DNA from: a bacterium
GTDB taxonomy: Bacteria > Oederibacteriota > JAAXVQ01 > JAUVAV01
Assembly (NCBI GenBank): GCA_021108215.1
Contig: JAIORK010000049.1
Coordinates: 124,001 to 188,000 of the forward strand
Direction of reading: 5' to 3'
DNA: 64,000 nt
The translations under genes were made by a program, and so were the position numbers. This document shows, piece after piece, positions 9,016-16,434 of this stretch (positions within the stretch are counted from its first letter, which is position 1; each line of letters starts with the position of its first letter). Below the pieces are notes generated by a model. It did not search any database. It saw only the letters and a program-made list of their open reading frames with translations, and was not told the DNA's origin.

Positions 9016-10056
9016 TTATTGTCTTTTCGTACTATGTTGTCGTGCACCCACTCCAGTGCCTATTTTTCTACCAACTCTTTTCATTCGATTTGTCATGCAG
9101 GTTGAGCAAAGATCAGCTGTCTCCCGAATGCATGCTTTGCTTGGATATATTTCATAGTATTTTCTATACTTAATGGGTGTTACATTGGGCATTACCACGT
9201 TTGCACCGTGAAAAAGCGCATTCTCTCTTCCAGACGCGAGGTTTATACTGGCCAATGCCGTCGTGGCCGGCATATTTGCTTCTTTGCATTTAATCCTGGT
9301 GAGTGCAATGGCCTTATTAACGGTTAATTCATCGCCTGGAATTTGATTTCTGGGTGCAAAACGATAGGTTGCCAGCGGCGTATCAGGGTGCGGGATAAAA
9401 GGTCCAATGCCAATCATATCAATGTCCATGCGCTTGAACCATAAAATGTCTTTGGCAACACTAGTATAAGTCTGACCGGGAATTCCAATCATAATTCCAG
9501 AGCCAACTTCATACCCGAGCTGCTTAAGTCGTGAAATGTTCTCCTTTCGAGAACCGAACGGCTCACCAGGATGGATTTTTTCCAGCAATTTTTTATCTGT
9601 GGTCTCGATTTTTAAAAGATACCGATCAGCACCTTGTCCTTTCCATTCTTTCAAAACTTCATATGGTTGCTCTCCAAGTGAAAGTGTGATCGCAAGACTG
9701 GTATTTTGCTTTATCCAGCGAACCAGCTCGCTTATATCGTTCGGTATAATTCTAGGGCTCTCTCCAGCTTGAATGACAACAGTACCATATCCGAATTTTT
9801 CGATTTTTCTGATACAAGATTTGATTGCCCGATCCGTCATATGATACCGATGAATATCCCTTCTCTCTCCGCGTATGCCGCAATACAGACAATGGCGGAC
9901 ACAATAATTTGAAATCTCGATGATGCCGCGAAAATGAACTTCATCACCAACATATTTTTCACGAACCGCATTGGCAGTATTCCATAGTTTATTTAATTTT
10001 CGTTTATCCTTTGTGGTCAACCATTCAACTATATCTCGTTTATTTAGACGCATCAT
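9016..10056 (-). CDS. hydE: [FeFe] hydrogenase maturase HydE (radical SAM)
   Basis: HydE is a radical S-adenosylmethionine enzyme that acts on the iron-cysteine synthon from HydG on the way to the two-iron active-site unit. The 346 residues fit. The radical-SAM cluster motif is CVRHCLYCG (cysteines about 52, 56, 59), preceded by FRGIIEISNYC as usual for HydE/BioB-type proteins. Later blocks VIQAGESP, LSLGEQPYEVLKEWK, LKIETTDKKLLEKIHPG and GIPGQTYTSVAKDI are typical. A C-terminal CSTCMTNRMKRVG may hold part of the optional second cluster. The ATG at 10056 follows GGTGATTG; an adjacent TTG and a second ATG are possible. A strong terminator separates it from the hydrogenase genes upstream, so it likely has its own promoter. 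Confidence 0.95.
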   Translation of the reverse strand: MMRLNKRDIVEWLTTKDKRKLNKLWNTANAVREKYVGDEVHFRGIIEISNYCVRHCLYCGIRGERRDIHRYHMTDRAIKSCIRKIEKFGYGTVVIQAGESPRIIPNDISELVRWIKQNTSLAITLSLGEQPYEVLKEWKGQGADRYLLKIETTDKKLLEKIHPGEPFGSRKENISRLKQLGYEVGSGIMIGIPGQTYTSVAKDILWFKRMDIDMIGIGPFIPHPDTPLATYRFAPRNQIPGDELTVNKAIALTRIKCKEANMPATTALASINLASGRENALFHGANVVMPNVTPIKYRKYYEIYPSKACIRETADLCSTCMTNRMKRVGRKIGTGVGARQHSTKRQ

Positions 10057-10140
10057 CAATCACCACTTGAATTATTATTCTATGACTATTTATACACCGT
10101 GACATTTACGTTTTTTTCCTTAGCAAAAGTTAGTTTAAAA

Positions 10141-10182
10141 AAAAGTGCTAAACTATTTTTCACGGAATAGTTTAGCACTTTT
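10141..10182 (-). terminator. Intrinsic terminator after the hydrogenase genes
   Basis: A perfect 17-base-pair stem (AAAAGTGCTAAACTATT and its complement) with an 8-base loop. Read on the minus strand the right arm runs straight into eight Us. It lies about 95 bases past the catalytic-subunit stop and ahead of hydE. The plus strand also ends in a T-run, so it could stop transcription both ways. Confidence 0.9.
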
Positions 10183-10276
10183 TAAAATGTTTGAAATGAA
10201 TAAATGGAAAATAAAATAGCTGAAAACAGGATTATTTCACTTCTGCTCTCAGCCACTTTATTGGCATGATTATTGA

Positions 10277-12229
10277 TTATACAATTGCCTTACCCCTATT
10301 GGTATAATGCGTATGCAATAGCTCGTGACTCTTCTTACTACAGGGTCCGTTAGTTAAATACTCCTCATAGACCTTGAGAACATGAGGATTCTCATGTGAC
10401 TTGCGTATTTCCAGTGATTCATCCTCAGCGTAGATGGCTGCGGCTCTGGCTGCCCTGATTTCAGGGGATGTTGGGATAGGCTGGCCGCCACCCCCAAGAC
10501 ATCCTCCCGGACATGCCATGAATTCAATAAAATGACACTCGGAAAATTTTCCCCCAGCCTTGATATTCTCCATCACTTTGTGTGCGTTGGCAGTTCCGTG
10601 TGCAACAGCGACCTTGAGGGTTGCACCATTGAGAAAGTCCCAATTGGGAATTTTGAGGTTCTTCAGGATCTCAGGTACAGGTCCAACCTGAGGGATCTTA
10701 AGTTCCATATATTTGATTCCCTCAAAACCCCGGACCGGCTCAATTTTCAAATTCTCAAATATCTGTTCTGCCTTAAGACCGGTTACCAATTCAACGACTG
10801 TCCGCAAGGCTGCCTCCATAACACCGCCAGTTGCTCCAAAAATCAAACCAGCACCTGAAGCCTCACCAAATGGATCATCAAAATCACTCTTCGGTAGTGA
10901 CGGAAGATCAATACCAGCCTCTTGAATCATTTGTGCCATTTCACGTGTTGTCAGACCATAGTCAATATCCTTAAATCCAGAATCCGACATTTCCGGTCGG
11001 TTGCATTCAAATTTCTTAGCTGAGCAAGGCATGAGCGCAACTGTCACAATATCCTTCGGATCGATATTATGCTTTTCAGCATAATATGTCTTCATGACAG
11101 CCCCAAACATCTGCTGGGGGCTTTTAGCCGAACTCATATTAGGAATATATTCAGGATAGAAATGTTCCAAGTATTTTACCCATCCTGGCGAACAAGATGT
11201 GAATTGAGGCAATATAACTGATTCATCTTTATCCAGCAATACTCCTTTTAGTCTTACCAGTAACTCAGTTCCTTCTTCAATAATAGTAAGATCTGCTGAG
11301 AAATTAGTGTCAAACACTTTATCAAATCCGCATCTTTTTAACGCAGTATTCATTTCCCGGGTTACGGATGTCCCTGGTTTAAGGCCAAACTCCTCCCCAA
11401 TCGCTGCTCTGGGACTCGGTGCAGTTTGGATAATTACATGTTTATCGGGATTATCAATAGCAGCCCAGATATCATCTGAGGGGTCATTTGCTCTCAAAGC
11501 ACCGGTCGGACAGCGGTTGATACACTGTCCACAATTAATACAAATAACATCAGAGAGTGGTTTATCCATAAAAGTGGTTATTCGACTATCGAATCCCCTA
11601 TCAATTGCCTCTAAAACACCGACTTCCTGAAGATCAATACATGTTCTGACACACCGTCTGCATAAAATGCACTTATTCATATCCCGGACAACAGCGTAGG
11701 ATGAATTATCCACCTCGGTTTTAGGCTCCTGGACATGCCCAAACCTATAGAAATCAACCCCATATTCCTTTGCTAGTGATTGTAATTCACAATTATTGTT
11801 ACGCACACAGGAGTAACACTCACCATAATGGTCAGACAGCATTAAATCAAGGATATGCCGCCTTGCTCGACGTACTTTTGGAGTTGAAGTATAAATTTTA
11901 ATCGGCTCAGTGATTGGATAAGAACAGGCAGTCTGAAGTGTTCGCTGACCTTCCACCTCAACAACGCAAATTCTACAAACCCCGGCAACACATAAATCCG
12001 GATGGTAACAAAGCGTCGGAATGTGAACATTCACATGTTTTGCAGCGTCAAGAATTGTAGTTCTGACAGGAACATCAAAAGTATGCTCATCAATCGTCAC
12101 AGATACTTGAATACCCTCATCAGCTATGCCACGTGTCCGATCATCCTCATTTAATCGCTGACTTAAGGGCGAACGTGCATTTTTACCGCATTCTGAAACA
12201 TTTTCCTGATGAACGGATCTGCTATCCAT
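10277..12229 (-). CDS. NADH-linked [FeFe] hydrogenase catalytic subunit (HndD/HydA type)
   Basis: Reversible H2 oxidation/proton reduction subunit, 650 residues. Domains in order: [2Fe-2S] ferredoxin-like (C74, C85, C88, C102), His-Cys3 [4Fe-4S] (H134, C138, C141, C147), two [4Fe-4S] clusters (C187/190/193/197 and C230/233/236/240), then the H-cluster domain. Active-site loops are TSCSPGW (344-350), MPCSAKKFE (400-408) and EFMACPGGCLGGGGQP (569-584, with C573 and C577). The first loop has Ser347 where the classic motif TSCCPGW has its second cysteine. About 40 residues precede the first cluster domain. The ATG is supported by AGGGGG overlapping the stop of the NuoEF-like gene 14 bases upstream, so the two subunits are co-translated. 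A terminator follows. Confidence 0.95.
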   Translation of the reverse strand: MDSRSVHQENVSECGKNARSPLSQRLNEDDRTRGIADEGIQVSVTIDEHTFDVPVRTTILDAAKHVNVHIPTLCYHPDLCVAGVCRICVVEVEGQRTLQTACSYPITEPIKIYTSTPKVRRARRHILDLMLSDHYGECYSCVRNNNCELQSLAKEYGVDFYRFGHVQEPKTEVDNSSYAVVRDMNKCILCRRCVRTCIDLQEVGVLEAIDRGFDSRITTFMDKPLSDVICINCGQCINRCPTGALRANDPSDDIWAAIDNPDKHVIIQTAPSPRAAIGEEFGLKPGTSVTREMNTALKRCGFDKVFDTNFSADLTIIEEGTELLVRLKGVLLDKDESVILPQFTSCSPGWVKYLEHFYPEYIPNMSSAKSPQQMFGAVMKTYYAEKHNIDPKDIVTVALMPCSAKKFECNRPEMSDSGFKDIDYGLTTREMAQMIQEAGIDLPSLPKSDFDDPFGEASGAGLIFGATGGVMEAALRTVVELVTGLKAEQIFENLKIEPVRGFEGIKYMELKIPQVGPVPEILKNLKIPNWDFLNGATLKVAVAHGTANAHKVMENIKAGGKFSECHFIEFMACPGGCLGGGGQPIPTSPEIRAARAAAIYAEDESLEIRKSHENPHVLKVYEEYLTNGPCSKKSHELLHTHYTNRGKAIV

Positions 12230-12243
12230 ATTAGAATAACCCC

Positions 12244-13980
12244 CTAATTGACTTCTGACATCTGTTTTTTACGTCCCAGAATCTCATCTTTGAAATGTTT
12301 CGTTATATCAAGAAAAATATTAGGCGCTGTTTGACCCAATCCACACTTGCTGGCCAGCTGCATAGTCTTGCCAAGTCCCTGAATTTCTCTCAAATACTTT
12401 ATTGAGCACTGACCCTTCAAAAGCATATCAACACCCTCTAGAAGTCGGGCATTTCCAATTCGACAAGGCGTACACTGGCCGCAAGATTCTTCATTAAAAA
12501 ACTCTATAAAATTCTTCACAACATTGAGCATATCTGTATTTGGACCAAAAACAATGATCGATCCACCTGTAGGAATGTCCTCAAATGCAATCGTATGACC
12601 AAATTCTGATCTAGGCACACATCTTCCTGCTGCACCACCAACCTGAACGGCCTTAGCATCTTCACCACCAACAACTTCTAATAATTCTGTTATTGTTACG
12701 CCATATGGCATTTCAAATATTCCTGATACTTTGCAATCGCCAGATACGGAAAAAAGCTTCATTCCACGTGATTTTTCAGTACCTTCCTTCCTTAACCACT
12801 CCGGACCTTTTGCAAGGATATGCGGAACCATGGTAAATGTCTCAACATTATTAACAATCGTGGGATTACCATTGTAGCCGGTATTCACAGGAAATGGAGG
12901 TCGATTTCTCGGCTCACCCCGCTGACCCTCCAAAGATTCAATTAATGCGGTCTCCTCACCGCATACATAGGCGCCGGATCCAATCCGCACATCCACATTA
13001 AACGTAACCCCTTTATTTCCAAGTATATTATCCCCTAATAACTGATCATTTTTCCTCTTCTCAATGGTATTTAAAAGATTTTTATGAAGATAAGAGTATT
13101 CACCCCGTAGGTAAATAATCCCGTTTTTCGCACCAATTGCTATTCCGGCAATTGTCACCCCTTCAAGCATAAGGTCAGAATAATCAGTAATTAAAACACG
13201 ATCCTTGAATGTTCCTGGTTCACCCTCATCAGCATTGCAAACAACATATTTACAATCCCCAGTGGCATCGGAAGCTAATTTCCATTTAATGCTGGTAGGA
13301 AATCCAGCACCACCTCGTCCTTTCAGACCGGATGCTTCAATCGCTTGAATAATTTTCTCCGGACCTATTTTCAATGCTTCCTTAAGACCCTTATTTAATT
13401 CAATTTTCGATAATGCGCCTCTTGATTTTTCTACTTTCACATTGGATTGAACAGGATTCTCGCTCTGAATTTTCTTTTCGCCCTCAGATGCGTATACACC
13501 AAAACTTTTCCGGCATATTTCAATAATATCATAGACTTTTTCAGCTGTAACATTAGTAAAAACATAGTCATTAACCAACAAGGCAGGACCCTGATCGCAC
13601 ATTCCCAGACAATTGGCCCAAAATAATGAGAAACGTCCATTCTTGGTCGTCTGGCCAAACTGAATGCCCAATTCATTCTCTAATTGCCGGGCAACAGATT
13701 CCTTGCCGGCTAATTCACAGGATATCGTTCTACATAATCGAATTACAAAATTTCCTTGGGGTTTGGTTGATAAAAAGGAATAGAAACTCACAACACCATA
13801 GACTTCAACAGGATGGATGGACAATAAGCGGGCAACTTCCTGCATGGCAAAATCACTAATATGATGATGCTTGACCTTGATTGCCTGCAAAATGGGCAAC
13901 AACCCCTCACGACGATTTTTATGTTTGGCTGCCAAATCCTCAATTTCCTGACTAAGTCGTAAGCGTTCACTCTCAAGCAT
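12244..13980 (-). CDS. Fused NuoE-NuoF flavoprotein subunit of the hydrogenase
   Basis: This 578-residue protein should pass electrons between NAD(H) and the hydrogenase. Residues 1-160 are a full NuoE-like unit: helical part (HHISDFAMQEVARLLSIHPVEVYGV... region) and a thioredoxin-fold [2Fe-2S] site with C83, C88, C124, C128. After a charged linker (about 165-190) comes NuoF: FMN/NADH motif GRGGAGFPT (221-229), CNADEGEPGTFKDR, and a [4Fe-4S] motif SCGQCTPCRIG near residue 495 with a fourth cysteine about 40 later. It stops there, lacking the C-terminal two-cluster ferredoxin domain found in HydB/HndC of electron-bifurcating enzymes. So the enzyme would be a two-gene complex. Ribosome site GAGGAG precedes the ATG. 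It is directly followed by the catalytic subunit. Confidence 0.93.
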   Translation of the reverse strand: MLESERLRLSQEIEDLAAKHKNRREGLLPILQAIKVKHHHISDFAMQEVARLLSIHPVEVYGVVSFYSFLSTKPQGNFVIRLCRTISCELAGKESVARQLENELGIQFGQTTKNGRFSLFWANCLGMCDQGPALLVNDYVFTNVTAEKVYDIIEICRKSFGVYASEGEKKIQSENPVQSNVKVEKSRGALSKIELNKGLKEALKIGPEKIIQAIEASGLKGRGGAGFPTSIKWKLASDATGDCKYVVCNADEGEPGTFKDRVLITDYSDLMLEGVTIAGIAIGAKNGIIYLRGEYSYLHKNLLNTIEKRKNDQLLGDNILGNKGVTFNVDVRIGSGAYVCGEETALIESLEGQRGEPRNRPPFPVNTGYNGNPTIVNNVETFTMVPHILAKGPEWLRKEGTEKSRGMKLFSVSGDCKVSGIFEMPYGVTITELLEVVGGEDAKAVQVGGAAGRCVPRSEFGHTIAFEDIPTGGSIIVFGPNTDMLNVVKNFIEFFNEESCGQCTPCRIGNARLLEGVDMLLKGQCSIKYLREIQGLGKTMQLASKCGLGQTAPNIFLDITKHFKDEILGRKKQMSEVN

Positions 13981-14635
13981 TTCGTGTCACTCCTCTCAGG
14001 TTATCAATTGGATTACAAGCAAAATAATCGGGTAGCGGCCTGCCTTTCGAGTAAAGCCCCACAGTGTAACCCCGGGACTCCCTTGATAGTTTCAAACAAT
14101 TTTATTCAAACAAAATTTTTAATAAAAATCCACAGGTTTACACCCGTGGTATTTTTGTCGAGAGATGTTCGCCCTGCCCTAAATATGGCAGGATGTCGCA
14201 CCGATCTGCTGAACTATCAATTCGGTGCTCCACCTTCAATCGGCGATATTTTCACTTGCTTCATCAATGGACTTACCCGGCACCCGGCATTCGCCGGGCA
14301 GGCTGTCCATCGTGTTCGCACTAGCACGATAATCATACAGTATTTTATTCCAATTGAAAAGCGTGTTTCAAATCTTCTTGACTTCCCCGTAATTATTCAA
14401 TCGCACATGAATGTAACGATTATGGGTAAGTGTAATCATCCGGGATACCGATACTAAAATGACAGCGCTTCCTCAAAGGTCACGTGTGGAGACATGATGA
14501 ATAGTTCTATCGCATGCGTTTCGGGCCCCGACCAGTAAAGATATTGAGCCTTGGGACGCTAGCGCAGCCCGTTGATGAAGCGAGTCAATACCGCCATTTT
14601 CAAATTATGCTTTTTAAGAAGGAGTCTCACATCCG
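13981..14635. other. Intergenic region between divergent hydrogenase and kinase genes
   Basis: About 650 bases without a credible gene. It must hold the promoters for the hydrogenase pair (minus) and the kinase pair (plus), but no clear consensus hexamers were found. It carries a TAAAAATCCACAGG sequence at about 14123-14136 that recurs at about 39033-39046, and the dispersed repeat at 14271-14333. A 157-codon plus-strand frame across it has no recognisable protein features and is explained by the repeats. Confidence 0.55.
14271..14333 (+). repeat. Dispersed repeat, copy B (right of the hydrogenase genes)
   Basis: Shares CTTACCCGGCA, CATTCGCC, GGGCAGGCTGT and CCATCGTGTTCGC-CTAGC-CGATAA with copy A at 8903-8990, same orientation. 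It lacks the internal 22-base GC palindrome of copy A. The two copies bracket hydE and the two hydrogenase subunit genes. Confidence 0.7.
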
Positions 14636-16402
14636 ATGGATATTTCCAGTTTGAATATTTACGGACTACCCCATCTGTTTATCAGCTTTTTCATTCTATG
14701 GATCGGATTGCACCGCTTGCTGCGACCGCACCCGATCGGAATTCCTTTTGCCTTACTCTGCTTCTCTCTTTTCACCTGGAACATCGGCATTGCGCTTAAT
14801 TTCTTTTCTCATACGGACCCTTTCATACACACATTTCGCCGTATCTATTATCTCGGTATTTGTTTTTTACCGGTCTGCTTTTTTTATTATTCAATTTCTT
14901 TTCTGAAAAATTTCACCCGCAAAACCCGTCTCCTACTATGGGTTTTGATAGCAACGTCAGCATTTTTCTTTATCACCGCCCTGACAAACTTCCATTTCGT
15001 CATTGGAAGTCATCATCATTTTTTTGGGTATTATGCCAAATTCGGATATCTTGGATGGTTCTTTTTGCTGTATATGTATCTGTCAATGTTCGGCACCTTT
15101 TTTATGTGGGTGCGTTTTTACCGCAAAGAAGCAGATGCAATCCACCGCCGGCGTATCCAAATTATTTCAATGGGGTTGCTCTTATTTGCACCGACAACCA
15201 TCGATTTTTTCCCTACACTGGGATATGCTGTTTTTCCTTTCGGGGTTTTTTTTGCTTTGCTGTTTTTATTATTCCAGGCCTATGCCGCCTTCACTTTTCG
15301 TATCATCCAATTGCAAAACATATCCAGCATCTTATTTCAACATTCAAGCGTTTTAATTTGTGCCATTCTCCCTTGGGGGCTTTTTTCCTTTATATTTTTC
15401 AAAATTTTCAGTGATTATTTTTATCAGGTAATGCTCGGGTTTATAGTTTTTTCATTTCTAGCCTCAATTCCTTATATCCACTTTGTAATCCCCTGGCTGA
15501 CAAGACATCTTTTCCATAAAGAGTATGCCTTTCACTTAATATTACAAGCTTTCCTGCATGAAATGTACCATCTAAAAACCATTCACAAATTGATGCACTA
15601 TATCCGGCAAATGATCAAAAAAACACTTCATATCCCCCATATCCTAATGGTCTATGGCGATCCTGATTTAACGACCTATAAAATTCTTGCTTCCCAAGAC
15701 ACGGCCTCAGTCTGCCCGGAGGCATTGGTGAATTTACTGCCATGGCTTCGTGAACATCCAAAAATCCTATTCCGCTATGATGTTAATTTTTTTCATGAGT
15801 TTTCTTCAATCCGCCCAATTGCCCAACTTGCATTCGAGCGTGTCGATGCTGAAATTTTCATCCCGCTGCTCCACGCAAAACAATTACTCGGTATCATCAT
15901 AATTGGAAAAAATCCCACACATGATTTTTTCAACCACCTTGAGATTTCATTCTTAAACCAATTGAAATCAATTGCAACCATCGCAATTCATAACGCTTAT
16001 TTATATGAATGTATTCGCAAACTAAGCAAAACGCTGTGGGAAGGAAATATTAATCTCAATGAAAAAGTCCGAAATAAAACGCATGCACTCGAAACCGCGC
16101 TCAAGCAAATACAAACGCTCAATGAAGAACAATCTGATTTTTTCACCATGGCATCCCACAACTTAAGAACACCCCTGACCGCCATCAAAGTCGCCGCGAC
16201 GCTCTTGTGGGGCACGACTGCCGACGCAACCTCAAAAAACAATGACCTTACACTTGTTATGCAAAATAATGTCCGGCGGCTTGAGATGCTCATTCGCTAT
16301 ATCATTGAAATTGTTCGGATGGAAGATGGCAAGCAGGAATTCATTGATGGATCTGCCATGATATTTTCTTCTGTCAAGGGTACGTTACACCACGATCCCT
16401 GA
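14636..16402 (+). CDS. Membrane histidine kinase-like protein lacking the ATPase domain
   Basis: A 588-residue sensor. The first 280 or so residues form about eight membrane helices, like the His_kinase N-terminal 7TM-type sensor modules; a GAF-like region follows (about 290-440), then a coiled coil and a HisKA dimerisation domain with the phospho-acceptor motif ASHNLRTPL (His508). The protein ends about 80 residues later (EFIDGSAMIFSSVKGTLHHDP) with no N, G1 or G2 box, so it cannot bind ATP itself. The next gene, 32 bases on, is a paralogue with the same layout and a complete ATPase domain. It may be phosphorylated by that paralogue in a heterodimer, or be a decayed duplicate. Ribosome site AGAAGGAG about 11 bases before the ATG. 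Confidence 0.8.
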   Translation: MDISSLNIYGLPHLFISFFILWIGLHRLLRPHPIGIPFALLCFSLFTWNIGIALNFFSHTDPFIHTFRRIYYLGICFLPVCFFYYSISFLKNFTRKTRLLLWVLIATSAFFFITALTNFHFVIGSHHHFFGYYAKFGYLGWFFLLYMYLSMFGTFFMWVRFYRKEADAIHRRRIQIISMGLLLFAPTTIDFFPTLGYAVFPFGVFFALLFLLFQAYAAFTFRIIQLQNISSILFQHSSVLICAILPWGLFSFIFFKIFSDYFYQVMLGFIVFSFLASIPYIHFVIPWLTRHLFHKEYAFHLILQAFLHEMYHLKTIHKLMHYIRQMIKKTLHIPHILMVYGDPDLTTYKILASQDTASVCPEALVNLLPWLREHPKILFRYDVNFFHEFSSIRPIAQLAFERVDAEIFIPLLHAKQLLGIIIIGKNPTHDFFNHLEISFLNQLKSIATIAIHNAYLYECIRKLSKTLWEGNINLNEKVRNKTHALETALKQIQTLNEEQSDFFTMASHNLRTPLTAIKVAATLLWGTTADATSKNNDLTLVMQNNVRRLEMLIRYIIEIVRMEDGKQEFIDGSAMIFSSVKGTLHHDP

Positions 16403-16434
16403 CGGAAACTGTATAACGATAAGGGGCCTGTACC

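Noticed and set aside
8804..9157. Plus-strand frame of 117 codons
   Set aside because: It runs through dispersed repeat copy A and then antisense to the end of hydE. Its product has no recognisable feature.
13984..14457. Plus-strand frame of 157 codons between the hydrogenase and kinase genes
   Set aside because: No ribosome site, no domain, and it passes through the repeat at 14271-14333. Its composition is unlike the neighbouring genes.
14461..14635. Possible structured RNA upstream of the kinase pair
   Set aside because: Some GC-rich inverted segments (GCTAGC, TCGGGCCCCGA) but no tRNA cloverleaf or known riboswitch pattern.
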